Assembly (NCBI RefSeq): GCF_010389155.1
Contig: NC_057762.1
Coordinates: 32,176,055 to 32,240,054 of the forward strand
DNA length: 64,000 bases
DNA from: Erigeron canadensis
Taxonomy: Eukaryota > Streptophyta > Magnoliopsida > Asterales > Asteraceae
Direction of reading: 5' to 3'
The notes beneath the pieces were generated by a model that was not told the DNA's origin, ran no database searches, and saw nothing but the letters and a program-made list of their open reading frames with translations. The position numbers and the translations under genes were made by a program. Shown in pieces: positions 33,074 through 61,526 of the stretch; within the stretch, counting starts at the first letter, position 1; each line of letters opens with the position of its first letter.

Positions 33074-33470
33074 TATTATTTGAAACCAAAATGAAACAAA
33101 AAAATGTAAGAAACCAAGAGGTTACCCGTAATTTTAAACCTCAAAGGGATCAAGTGTGATAAAATATGAATATTGTTACAAAAAAAGAATAAACGTTTTC
33201 AATATAATTACAAAAAAATAGTTTTGATATATTATTTGAAAACCCAAAAGAAAAAAAATATAAGAAACCAAGAAGTAACCCGTAATTTTAAACCTGAAAG
33301 AGATCTAATGTGGTAAAATCTAAATATTGTTACAAAAAAAAAGAATAAACGTTTTTAATATAATTATTTGAAAACCCAAAAGGAAAAACATATGAAAAAA
33401 CCAATAAGTAACTCGTATTAGATTATCTGGACCGCATGCGATTTGGTAAAATCTGAATAATGGTGCGGGT
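33074..33470. repeat. 130-156-bp tandem repeat, about 2.7 copies
   Basis: Units start with attatttgaaaaccc-aaa at 33074, 33231 and 33363. They continue through 'gaaaccaagaagtaacccgt', 'aattttaaacctgaaag', 'tggtaaaatctaaatattg' and 'agaataaacgtttt'. The third unit is truncated. Confidence 0.75.
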
Positions 33471-34411
33471 TGTAACATTGACGAATATTAACTCGCCACT
33501 CGCCACTTATTAGGCGAGTTACTATTCACAAGCTATTCAATTATTATTTATTATATATATATATAGTATATAAAAGGTAATTTTAAATGAGAAGTGATAA
33601 AGCTACAACAATTATTAGTCATCTACAACAAATGTATAATTTACAACTGCGTAAAGCACACATTGTTGTGGATGACAACATAGTATTCTACCGTGTTACT
33701 ATTTTTTTAATCTGTAACTCGTCACGTTGACGAATAGTTTATCTGTAATTTTTTTTCAATCTGTATGATTTCATTCTAGCGTGTTAACATAGTAAAGTGT
33801 TTCTAGTTAAAGGTCACATTATCACAATGGAATGTTTTATATATATAAACTCTCGAAATTTTTAAAGAGATATCATTCGAATGATGATTTGTTGTGAAAT
33901 ATTGTTGTCTTCTTGAAACTTACAAATCAAACATCATTGATAAGTACTATTAATTTTTTGACATTTGAGACAAATCTATCAACTATGATAGATTCTTAGT
34001 GTAGGTAGTAGTTTCAAACTAGCTTCAAACTTTTAATTAGTTTTTCAACTTCAATCAAATTTAATGACCCTTTAATAATACAATATTAATTTTAGATGAA
34101 GGTGATATGTGTTCATTTGGTACTTTCACAAACCTTACAATATTGTAGAAAAGTTATATTCATATTTTATGGTATACATATGATCGTTTTATGCTTACCT
34201 TTCCAGAAATTAATTTATAACAACTAAGTTTTGGTAACAAAATATTATAATTTGTAAGCTATATATCTTACTTAACCTTATTACGTAACGTGGCACTTTT
34301 GGCATTGAACTTTTGTACCTTCAAAGAATATATCCTCTTATACTTCCTATGATGAATATACATCGGTAAACTAAGGGAATGTTGAAATCTTTCTAGTCAT
34401 CTATACCACTA

Positions 34412-34803
34412 CTAGTTCTAATATCCGTATGATATACGATAGCTATATAAATTGTATCATAAAGAAATTCGAATATGCTTCATACATGATTCGTGAGTAT
34501 AAAAAATTGTGGTTAAAGTAAACTGATGATCGAAGTTAGAGTAATAGGAGTTGAATAATTGAGAAAGACAAAAAGATAATCTTATTATTGAAAAACAATT
34601 AATCAAATAAGGTTATAATGTGTTTTGTATTTATAAGTCAACAGTTATAGTTTAATTATAAGTTTAATAACGAAATAGAATCTAAATACAATTAGAAAAG
34701 CTAATTTAATAAAATAAATAAATTAAAAGAACACGTGTCGATCAAAGATTACGCCACATTTTGTTTAAAAAATATGTCAATTCTGTTTTAGTTTATTGGT
34801 AGA
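34412..34803 (-). mobile_element. Helitron (family A)
   Basis: Minus-strand 5' end TCTACCAATAAACTAAAACA at 34803 and 3' end cgtatatcatacgg then atattagaaCTAG at 34412. Flanks A and T as expected. 392 bases, collinear with 28887-29477. Confidence 0.8.
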
Positions 34804-35136
34804 TTGAAGGGAAATGAATAATGATATGAGCTAGTTTTAAATTGGTAAGTTATTTACACATTTTTTTAGCATGTTTATACTTGACGATAGCATTGTACTT
34901 ATCTATTAGTAATATATTTAGAAGTTAATCTCAATACGGGGTATCTTTGTATCACCTTTGAGGTGAGTCAAAGGATGGAAACTTGTGACCAGTTGATCAT
35001 AAATTAACTCAGTACGTCATCATAAAATCATGTTGACCACAGTTAAAAATTGCAAACCATATATTCAAATTTCGCCATAAATGTGGATCGTGGAAGTGTC
35101 GAGTGTGGTTACTTTTGTAATCTCTTGAGCCTATTT

Positions 35137-35473
35137 TCTATACTCCCTAATCCCTATTAAAACAAATTGCCCATTTTCCTCTTTAATTTTAAGAACATGA
35201 AATGACATATATACCCTCCATCTTAAAACATCCTTATTTCTATTTTATAGACTGCGACTAAAATGTCGTTATAAAAATTCAACCTTTATCTCTCCCTCAC
35301 GTAGAAACAAATAGCAAAAACTCTAACTCAAAACTCGCCCCCTCCCCCCCCCCTTTCATATCCCACTGTAACAATTCATCACATCTCCGACCACAATGAA
35401 ATTACTTTTACGTTGATAACGACACCATCACCGTCGTTGTTACCACCGCTGCATTGCGCGAGCACCAATCTAG
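35137..35473 (+). mobile_element. Short Helitron (family F)
   Basis: Starts TCTATACTCCCTAATCC followed by AAAACAAA. Ends ctgcattgcgcgag hairpin, caccaatCTAG, then T. The 337-base copy at 42946-43274 (minus) matches it over its whole length, including 'acatgaaatgacatatatac'-like, 'cgcccccctcc' and 'cacatctcc' blocks. Confidence 0.8.
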
Positions 35474-35673
35474 TATTTTCTAACCCTAAAACAAGGTTTA
35501 TGTAAAAGAATTTTAGCCCAATGGAAATATATTTTGGGATCCTAACTTATGGGGCCCTTAGGCAATGGCCTAGCCCAATATGCCTCTGGATTCGGCTCTA
35601 TGGAAACCCGCTACCATTCCTTGTGCTTTGGCTAGCTTCTTTCTTGCATCATCATTTGTTAAGTGGAGTTTAA

Positions 35674-35917
35674 TCTATACCACCTAATAAAACAAATGAC
35701 ATTTTTTTTTCGATAAACTTTTCAGCCTTTGAATTATCAAATATGTCTTTAGTCTAATAACTATCATTATCCATTAATTCATTGAGTGTCCCAAACATCC
35801 TTTATAGTTTTGACTATTAAACACTCACCCACACAACCACCATCTTCACTCAACCGCGTGACACAATTAATTGTCGTTTTTAAAAGATGTCGCCGCAACG
35901 CGCGGGTACCCTTCTAG
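35674..35917 (+). mobile_element. Short Helitron (family F relative)
   Basis: A|TCTATACCACCTAATAAAAC start, then the terminal hairpin cgccgcaacgcgcggg, tacccttCTAG and T. The 5' end matches family F and the 3' end matches the copy in UBP12 at 58166-58578. The open frame from 35887 begins inside it and is not a gene. Confidence 0.75.
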
Positions 35918-36096
35918 TTTTGAAAGAAATGGACGGGGCATCTCAAGTTAACCAGCACCAAATAGCACTCGCGTCATGCTACCTCACGATTTATAAACCA
36001 TTTTCAACATTGTTAGGCATGGAGCTACTTCAAGCTATAATTTCTTTTGCTTGTTTCAGAAAGTTGTACGTTGTTTATGCAGACAGGACAACACGT

Positions 36097-39000
36097 CACT
36101 ACTACACGCATGCTAAAGTGTCCCGGTTAAAAAACAGAATGGAACTCGCTTTAGAAGAGTGTCTTATGTCAAGGAATCCTATTTAGTGATAATAGAACCC
36201 ACCTTTAATAACCGGGTCTTTTTTAAACTACAACCGCATCCTTTTATACTTATAAGACCCGCCTCTTTCCATTAGAACCCGTTTCTTTTTTGGCGTGAAT
36301 TTTTCTTTTTTCTTGGCGCCAAGTTGTTATAATGATTAGAACCCGCTTTTTAGCCAATTTAGTTACCCGCCAAATTTATCATAACTGATTCTAATAAATT
36401 TGCACTTTTATCATTACATAACAATATTTCATTTTACCATAAAAACACACCAGATTCATAGAAAAACTTCAATAAGACCAAGTTTGTAAACAACAATATT
36501 CCAAGTTCAAACCAAAGCATCAATACAATTATATACTTAACCAAGTAACCCTAAACAAAACATTCAAAGTAAAATACTCTAAACTATCGTATGAAATACA
36601 TAAAGAAACCCAATCATCAGGTAAACATAAGAGATTCACCCACAAACAGGTTTTCTACTTCAACGTTGCAGTTTCTTTCATTCCAAGATTAATGGAGTCG
36701 AGGTAGATGATTTGTTGCAAAAAATTTATCGATCCACGTATTAACAATTTTGTCCAACTCAACTTGTCGTAGGCATAATGTTTCCTTCTTGAAAAGAATC
36801 TATATGCAAATAAAAAAATATTACCTATATAACAAAGATGGATTTATAAAATTAACAAATAGAGAAAGGACTTGACAAGGGACCTTGGAGCGCAAATCTA
36901 TGTAACCAATGCATGACGTGATAACCAAACTCCCAACTGCCTTGTTGTTGGTTGCACTAAATAAAAATATATGGACAAATATACATTAATTAAACACATA
37001 ACTATTGTTATTAATTGCAATGTGTATATATAAATGAGATGATGTACCTTAACCATTATCCAACTCATGTGATCTTCTGAAGCTCCACCGGTATACCTTG
37101 AAACGACCCTAGAATAGAATAAATAAAGTGTTGTATTAAACATTATCTAATTTGTACATGATCGGGCTCGTCTATGAGATTGATCAAACTTATTACCTCA
37201 TCTGTATTTTAGTCTTTGAGTTATTCCTGATATCCACATGTCAAAATAGAATATTTTTCATATACATTAAAAAAAAGCAAATGCATAAATCAGAGCACGA
37301 AAATTTCTTATGGAGTCTTTGCTTGAGTTGAAATTCATTATAGTCTCTAAAGCCGCAATTAGATGTTATATAACAAGTTTCTTTGCTGCTGAAAGATGTT
37401 TAAAAATAAGCCATATATAAATAATATGATGCTGCAAAATGTTGAAAATAAGATTTACCTTTCTATAAGTTTGGTTACTTTGTACATGTTTTTGGACTTC
37501 CCACCGTCTTTCAACAATGAATCGAGAATGTAACCCATGCAACGATAATACCCAATGCTCACTATAAATGTTCAAACATTTAGCATCAACATTAAAAAAA
37601 TAAATCATAACTAAGTGAAGATTATAAAATATGGTACCTTTGCCAATAAGGTGCAACGGAATTTTTTTTGTCATGATTATCGGTTAAGGCTCGAAAAATG
37701 TAATCAGTTACTTCTCTCTCATCCAAATCGCATGATATCCCTAGGATGGTATACGCGTTCATGAATGCACACTGATTTTTACTAGGACGTGATTTCACCA
37801 TTGAATGTAGCCATCTAAAAATATATCAAGATAGTTATAATTAGAGTACTTATAACAATAAAAGTTATTTAAATTTTTATTTTTTTTGTGTACCTACATT
37901 TCGAACCAGGCTATAATGAAGACATCAATGCACCTCTCCGAGATCAAGCGTACCAAGTCGTTGAGCTCAATGTTAAACTCATAAATCTGATTCTCAAAAA
38001 TCCCAAACTGAGTTACAATATAAATCGGACCTTCGCGAGCCTCCTATCGGGAAATCAAACACTTAAAGAACTCTATTACGCCACGTGAATCGGTCTTTAT
38101 TATATTAGTATAAGGTCTCCATTGTTGTGGGATTTTTGAAGTCGAGTTATTAGCATTTGTTGACATTGCTAAAGGCCGAGTAGGCGGTATTGCATGTGCT
38201 GACACATCTGGAGTCACATGGTCGTCTTCTTAGCAGTCCTATTCACAAGTAACATTTATGTGTAAAGTAATGGTATTACAATATCACACCTCAACCAAGA
38301 CAACCGGTTCATGTGGCCATTATATATAGGCATGTCGTGCATCTACTAATACACGCAAGCCAACAACTTCATCTTCCACATGAAGAGGTAAAGCATCATA
38401 CTTAGAATAAACTATGTCTACATGGACCCTCATGTGACCGTCTTCAAGTGGAGTTCCATGTATTAACCCGGACCCAATTGGATATACAACCTCCATAGCA
38501 CATCTCGGCATTTTCCCATAAGGTACTAGTAAGTAACATTTGTGTTCCTTTCACAAACATAAGAATCTATGTATATATTTAACATGTGTATGTGTATATA
38601 TTTATATTGAACATAATACATAGATTTACCTGTCATGGATCCAAAGGATCGAATCGGGGTGGACTATAACTACTTTTTTTTTTATCCTCGGGCTATGTTG
38701 AAATAAAAAAGGATGGATATTGGCTATGTTGAAATCAAAAAGATGTATCTTTGGTTATATATAAATTATTATTTTTTTTTGTTATAGATAGATGGAAGTA
38801 TGAAACAAATGATATATGACAAGAATGTTATTAAAAGATGACTGAGCTTTGCAAGTGCAAGTTATAAGAAAATGCAACACAGAGAAAAAAAAATAATTAA
38901 AAACACGTCTGTGAAAAAAATGAAAACTATTCCAACTTGCATTAAAGTTTACGTTCACAGAATCCCAAGACTTTACTCATATTTGGTATGTATCAGTTTG

Positions 39001-39576
39001 TAAAAGAGATGTTATTTAATCAAGGTGCATTTGAATGAAATAATCAGAGAACAAATAAAATACTTAGTCTATCAAGATGCATATGAATCAAATAGATTAT
39101 GAAATAACAAACATACCTTTCTGATTTAAAGTATTGGATCTTGGTTGTGTGATATCAAGAAGATGTCATTGGATATCGATACAGTATGATATATAAAAAA
39201 ATTAACTAAGCCATGCAAGTGTTAGTTTGATGGGGTCAATATATAAAAATGTTAACTGAATTAAAAAAGATAAAAAAAAAAAAAATTCGGCGTTAAGAGA
39301 AACGGCGTGTCCTATTCAAAAGTACATTAAAATTCAGCTCTTTTGTTACACCGGGTCCTTTTTATTCATGATAACTGGTTCCTATATCTATGAAAATAAG
39401 TCTCGATCGCTTATATTGGGGAAAAAAGCGGGCTCAAATATGACTCGGTTTAGAAGGAAGAACGGGTTCTATTAAGGGAATTCTATTTTAGATTTTTCAA
39501 CACGCCTTATTATGATCCGGTTTATAAAAAAAAAGGGTTATATTTGGGGATTCCTATTTACATTTGTGTAGTAGTG
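36097..39576. mobile_element. CACTA (En/Spm)-like transposon, degenerate
   Basis: The left end CACTACTACACGCATG (36097) mirrors the right end catttgtgtagtagtg (ending 39576). Subterminal regions on both sides carry repeated 'accgggtc', 'gaacccg' and 'gcgggc' motifs, typical of CACTA elements. The 3.48-kb interior holds a minus-strand Ulp1-like protease gene. The flanking trinucleotides (cgt and aga) do not match, so the 3-base duplication has decayed or an end is mis-set. I found no transposase (TnpD/Tnp2) segment, so it is nonautonomous or truncated. Confidence 0.75.
36689..38511 (-). pseudogene. Decayed Ulp1-like (C48 peptidase) gene of the CACTA element
   Basis: Minus-strand pieces appear in the order known for transposon-borne Ulp1-like proteins of plants. 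38511-38290 reads GSGLIHGTPLEDGHMRVHVD onward to an in-frame stop and then WPHEPVVLVEV. About 38085-37895 reads RGVIEFFKCLISR, a stop, then FNIELNDLVRLISERC and IDVFIIAWFEM. 37815-37630 reads KNQCAFMNAYTILGI and VTDYIFRALTDNHDKKNSVA. About 37560-37440 carries SEHWVL (the protease His-Trp motif) and, in another frame, YILDSLLKDGGKS. 36945-36880 reads CNQQQGSWEFGYHVMHWLH, where families have a Cys in (E/D)CGYYVM. 36800-36689 reads KKETLCLRQVELDKIVNTWI, then the end. In-frame stops, a frameshift and the Cys-to-Phe change make it non-functional. Some gaps have GT/AG borders and look like introns. Confidence 0.75.
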
Positions 39577-40611
39577 AGAAGTGAGAAACTAAGCTATCTT
39601 TCATGGATGAACACATTAATTATTTGTAGCTATATTAACATGACAAATAACTTTACTAAAGTTGGCAAACTAAGCCTTAGAGCTTGTTCTAAGAGTTATA
39701 ATATACCTTTTAAAATAAAACTATTGTTCCTTTTCCAAAACATTATATATCCCAAAACATCAAACTATATATAAAAAAAATGAAATAGTAGACGGATTGG
39801 CCTATGTATCTTCACCTATGTCATTCACTTACTCAAGATAATCTTTCACCTACCTTCATTTTGTGTTTCAGTTAGGCAATTGACCTACCCTTACAAGTAG
39901 TCTTAAGAGGGCTGGTAGTCTGACATTCACACAAGTTTTTATACAATAGTTTTGTAAGCATATATTATATTGGTCTTATGAATTCAACACTCCCATTAAG
40001 TACTTGAGATTAATTTTGTTCTAACATACTTGCTTACATGCTTTCATTCATATATCTGCATCAAATGAAAACCCCAAAAAATATTTATGTTGAATGTGTC
40101 AAGTTTGTTTATGGAAAACGTGAATATACAGTCCTAATTAAACTTTGACATATATTTATCCCTTTATTAGTCTTCACCAACCCAATATTCCACTTGTGTC
40201 CCTCTCTATATAAGGTGTCTCCCATTATATAGTTTTACTAATTTGAAAACATAATTTACACGATGCAATCATATCAATGTTTGAGTATATAAAATAAAAA
40301 TAAAAAAGACAACACAACAATCCAGCTATCACATAAAATATAACTAACTTAGCACTTATAAGTAATTGAATGTTAATAACTAAAGTAATCCTCACATGAT
40401 AAATATGGTTTTGTTGTTAATATCTTAAACGCTATTATGAATTAAAGAATATGGCCTTATTTGTACACATATCACATATGTATAAGTTTAACCAACCGAA
40501 CAAACTAATATTTGATATGTCGTATTTTATACCCATTTCCCATAGCTTAAGTAGTCGATTATCGATGTTTAAGATTCGTTTTTCGTATACATTTGGTGCG
40601 TTTATGGTATT
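39577..40611. other. Intergenic DNA, nothing recognised
   Basis: AT-rich. No gene or repeat end could be supported. Confidence 0.5.
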
Positions 40612-41977
40612 TGTTAGTGTTTCAGGTTGATAACAGGTACCTAAGCGATAATCTGAAGAAAACGAAGTTTCTGGAGCAAAACAAGTGCGTACGGACGTTT
40701 TACGAGCCAAGAGAGTGTAGATTAGAAGAAAGTCAAAGAAGTCAATGCTGGTCAACGCAAACTGCGACGCAGTGTGGTTATGCGTCGCAGTGATTATTGT
40801 CGAGGTTGAAACTGCTTCGCAGTTACACGAAACTGCGACGCAGTTAAACCATATACGACAGAGCACCAGTCAACGAAAGTCAAGTCAATAGAAAAGTCAA
40901 AGTTGAGACTGCGACGCAGTTTAGCGCCGAATCTGCTGAATTTGGGCAGCATATAAATAGCTTGCAAAAACATTCTTGAAACCCTATCTCTACTTTCCAG
41001 ACGACTTTTAGGTGCTTTTTAATGGTTTTTCTTATTTTCAACCATTTGGAAGGATCTTAAGCTCGATTGGAACCATTTCATTAATCGTTTTCAATTCCTT
41101 GTATTCGATAACGATGAATTCTTCTATTTTGATTCGTTCTTTCATATTTAAAATGATTGGCTAATCGCCTTTTCATCCATCTTGATGGAGTAAGACAATA
41201 TATAAGGATTGCACAATCTTTTATAATTCAAGTGATTTGATTTAACGTTGTGTCGTGATCTTAATCTATTAATTCTTTGTGATTTGATTATTGTTTGCGG
41301 ATAATTTGTATTCAAACTTAGTGGCAACTAGGGTTGGGTAGAAGTTATTTTGATTGCTTGGTTAGGAGCAGTTGGTTATATGACGGGTACGGTAGAAGGT
41401 AATTAATAATTAATAAGAATTAATGGGTTGATGGTTGGGTACAATCAATAGACACAATTGTTATCTGAAATGATCAAAACCATTGTTGAATTAGAGAAGT
41501 TATAAAAAGGCGTCTCGGGGTACCGGTCTTAATAATGAAACTAGTTTATACAAGAGAGTCAAATAAGTTGTAAACCTGACGGGTACGGGGTTGAAGATTA
41601 ATTTGAGTCTCGGTCATTTAATCACTAAATTGAATTTGAACTTCATCAAATGTGCAATTTTAACATGTTGTCGAGCGAAATCAAGATGGATGACCTTTAA
41701 ATTCTTGTTTAAAACAATAAACTCTTCTTTCGATTAATCCTAAGGGATTACTAACAAATTTTACTCACTATTTGCAAAGTGACAATTCGGCCACAAAACC
41801 CCCATTTTACTTGAATCACTTAATAGTTACAATTGCTTATAAAAGTCCTTGTGAACGATCTCGGCTTACCAGTTTTTACTATACTGAATGCGATTAGGTA
41901 CACTGCCTGTGAGTGTGTAGTAATCAGTCTTTTGGTAATTCGTGTTTATAAATTTTATTACTAGATTTCACACATCA
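40612..41977 (+). mobile_element. Probable solo LTR
   Basis: Begins TGTTAGTGTTTCAGG and ends tttcacacatca. Flanked by gtatt and atatt (4 of 5 bases match, a possible 5-base duplication). It contains TATAAATA at 40952-40959 preceded by an array of palindromic motifs, as in an LTR promoter (U3). Downstream blocks 'acgggtacgg', 'gtctcggggtaccgg' and 'gtacactgcctgtgagtg' resemble LTRs I associate with Asteraceae retrotransposons. No primer-binding site, gag or pol follows, so it would be a solo LTR of 1366 bases. Confidence 0.55.
40760..40920. repeat. Five copies of the palindromic motif ACTGCGACGCAGT
   Basis: Near-identical imperfect palindromes at about 40760, 40780 (tgcgtcgcagt), 40810 (actgcttcgcagt), 40832 and 40908. 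Each can form a 6-bp stem. They sit 30-190 bases upstream of the TATAAATA of the putative LTR. Confidence 0.85.
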
Positions 41978-42945
41978 ATATTACATTTTAACAAGGAGAT
42001 TGTCATGTTTACATGTATTTATTAAGATTTAACCGAAAATTAACAACACGAATCTTAAGCGGGTATGAAAAATCTCATAATAAATGGAAAAAAATATAAC
42101 TTAAATGGTTTTTAAGTGTGCATGTTAAAGATAGTTAAGTTAGTTAGTATTATATATCTTAAAACCATGAATCCTTTTGTGTGCTAACTTTATTTGTCTT
42201 TTCTTCCTTCAACTATTTATGAATACAACAAATGTCCATATGTTCTAATACTCTTACAATAATGGTCCTATTCAGCTAACGACGGTTAAGTTCTATTGGG
42301 GTGTTTAACGGGAGTTACGAAAATTGTTGCAAATCAGGTTCTTTTTTCTAACAGGGAGTTATGTCATTTTTTTCTAACGGGTTTTAACAATTGTTAAATA
42401 TTTATTTGAGTTTCTAAATAGATAGATTGACTTATGTTACATTTTTGTAACTAACATCAAACATTACTTCTAACTTAACAAAGTCTACTTACAATATGTC
42501 TGACCTGCAACGAATTACTGTGTCGATTGGATTTCAACACAACATTTTTTTTAATCTTTTTTTTTTGTTTTTATTTCTTTCTTCAGTTTATCTTTTTTTA
42601 TCTTTTTTATTTTCTGGTTATATTTCTTTTTATCTTCTTATTATTTCTTTTTTTAAAACAACCGTCTTCTATCGAACTTACTTACGTATCTATATGGCGA
42701 TATAAGTTATTGATACAAATGAGTGTTACGTATATGTAGTTATGTTATTGACCCTTTTTCGTATAAATGTTTTTAAAGAATATATAAATTCGAATATATT
42801 GTTTTTGATATTTAAATTTTACATATTATGTTGTCAGTTTTTAGGTTTTATAGCCGACTTCTTCCACTTTTATGTTGTATGACAAATACAATTCAATGAC
42901 AAATCAGTAGCATTTTTGTAATCTCCATGACATTTAAATTATGTA
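41978..42945. other. Intergenic DNA with a long T-rich tract
   Basis: 42540-42660 is almost pure pyrimidine/T. Two overlapping Phe-rich frames there are compositional by-products. Nothing else recognised. Confidence 0.5.
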
Positions 42946-43274
42946 CTAGATTGGTGCCCGCGCAATGCAGCGACGATAATGGCGACGGTGATGGTATGGT
43001 TATTAACGTAAAAGTAATTTCATTACGGTTGGAGATGTGATGAATTGTTGCGTGGGATATGAAAGGGGGGAGGAGGGGGGCGAATTTTGAGTTAAGATTT
43101 TTGCTATGTGTTTCTGCGTAAGGGAGAGATGGAGGTTAATTTTTTTTAAGGGCATTTTAGTCACTGTCTATAAAATACAAATAAAGAGGTATTATGATGG
43201 AGGGTAAATGTGTCATTTCAGGTTCTTAAAATTAAGGAGGAGGAGAGGGGGTTTGTTTTATAGAGGAGTATAGA
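42946..43274 (-). mobile_element. Short Helitron (family F), minus orientation
   Basis: Minus-strand start TCTATACTCCTCTATAAAAC at 43274, end gctgcattgcgcggg, caccaatCTAG at 42946, flanks T and A as required. It is the inverted counterpart of 35137-35473. Confidence 0.85.
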
Positions 43275-43899
43275 TAAAATGATTCTAAAAACACGTTATA
43301 TATCTTACATATTATCGCACACAATAAATGTCTAAAAAATCCTATTATTTAATATCCTACCGTGTACATAAACGTAATGTCTCCCGGGACAACGCACATG
43401 TGACATATCTCGTTATTAATATCTTATAAAGGACAAATGAATGACTATATATCCATATCCATGTTTTTACTAGAGGTATTGATAATATAACAATATTATT
43501 CAAGTTTGAGTTTATTTGTATTTTGTATATAGTTCGAATATTATAGTTTCTCAAACAAAAATCACCATTTGAATTTTTCACGAGTCAAGTTTAAGAAGTT
43601 GAATTATCTAGCTCGAGTAGCGTAAATCTCATTCAAGTATTTAACTACTTTATATGACATATTCGTTCATTTTGAAAAATACTAAACAAAGTCCTTAGGA
43701 CTTCATTTTACGTGTATATAAAGATTGTACATTTCCTTATTAAAAGTTCATCCCTGAATTTTATGGTAAGCGTAGAACTAATTAATGTATCTTAACGAAA
43801 GCCCTTAGCGCTTCTTTTAACAAAATCCTTAAGTTTTTAACACATTTATTTTGCTACATGCTAGTGTGCTACATGTTTGTCAAACAACCAAAATTAATA

Positions 43900-44881
43900 G
43901 GGATAAAGGCATGGGAGTGTAATCAACTATGACCAAAAGGTTATGTAATGTACCCATCTACTCGACTTGCTATCTAGTGTAACCAACTTTATTTTTTTGG
44001 TTATATAATGTAAGCAACCGATTAAGAAACAAGTTGTAGGTTACCACTTTCAATTTTATTCATTTTTTATTAAAAAAATTGCCACTCTTTTCTAGATTCT
44101 GCCGTCATCATCAAACATGAACATCTTATGCTCCAATATATGATGTACAAGTTGTTGAATAACAGATTGTTGTCGAACGATCCTAAGATTGTAGCCATTG
44201 GTGCTTCCCTGATTGAAAGTCTTTTGGGTTTAATTTTGTTGATATGTCATGTAATAGGAGCTCGTAATGAATTATTAATTTACCTTTGAACTCGTAATGA
44301 ATTGTCAATTCAATCAGTTTGGTCACTAATATTAAACACAACAACAACAGATTTTGGCAACACAAGCAGATTCCGGCAACAGGTAGCAGATTCCGGCCTT
44401 AAATAATCCCAATGAATTCAACATCATCACAACTGGCGATGTCACCGCCACCATTCCGATATCAAGATCTACAAATTTTTGAGATTTCAACATCTCTAAA
44501 TCTAATCTCTATATGATGATGGGTAGTCGTGGTGGTGATAGATTTGTTGTTGATGATGACATATGGGTAGTAGATCCGGTGGTGAGCATGGTTTCCGGTG
44601 TGAGGTTTGTCCGGTTAGAAGCGGCTTTTCTGGTTATGTATTCCCGAAGACATGTAGGTGATTGGTGATTACGAATTGGTGGATTCATGGAAATATGCAT
44701 CATTTTGCAAGATAATAGATACAGATACATCCATACAACCGGATGGAAACCTATTGTAGCAGGTTGCATACATTGCATAACAAAAAAAACAAAGTTGGTT
44801 ACACTAGATAGCAAGTCGAATAGATGGGTACATTACATAACCTTTTAGTCATAGTTGGTTACACTCCGACGTCTTTATCCC
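43900..44881. mobile_element. Nonautonomous MULE with about 115-bp TIRs and 9-bp TSD
   Basis: Left gggataaaggcatgggagtg and right (inverted) gggataaagacgtcggagtg, with inverted identity continuing for about 115 bases ('gttatgtaatgtacccatct', 'gacttgctatctagtgtaac'). Flanked by aaattaata on both sides (43891-43899 and 44882-44890). The 982-base element holds no transposase, and its interior open frame on the minus strand (44509-44814) is not recognisable. It ends 270 bases upstream of the UBP12 start codon and could affect that promoter. Confidence 0.92.
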
Positions 44882-45055
44882 AAATTAATACAATAGACCA
44901 AAAGTAATTTAACACTCGACCAAAAGTAATCTAAGCTGGTCAAAAAACAAAACCTTTTTTTTTTTTTTATCAAGCTGCTCCCTCTTTTACATCTCCCGGC
45001 AAAATACCCAAACTACCCTCACCCACCTACACACAGAAAACACACACACTCACTT

Positions 45056-45151
45056 CTTCTTTTCCCCTTTCCTTTTCCTTTGTCGGATCTTCTTCTTCTT
45101 CTTCACAATTTCTACACACCGATTTTTCCCTATCAATTTTCCTCTATCATT
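45056..45151 (+). promoter_or_regulatory. CT-rich 5' leader of UBP12
   Basis: Pyrimidine-rich sequence (cttcttcttttcccctttcc, cttcttcttcttcttc) directly upstream of the ATG at 45152, typical of plant housekeeping 5' UTRs. No clear TATA box between the MULE end and this tract, which suggests a TATA-less promoter. Confidence 0.5.

Positions 45152-61526
<16,375 letters not shown>

Noticed and set aside
35887..36186. 99-codon plus-strand frame
   Set aside because: It starts in the terminal hairpin of the Helitron 35674-35917 and runs into the CACTA terminus at 36097. The translation is not recognisable.
40760..40920. CRISPR-like array
   Set aside because: Spaced short palindromes, but irregular spacing, only 13-base units, a plant nuclear setting and an LTR promoter context.
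42496..42739. Phe/Leu-rich membrane-like proteins
   Set aside because: Two overlapping frames in a T-rich tract. Composition alone explains them.
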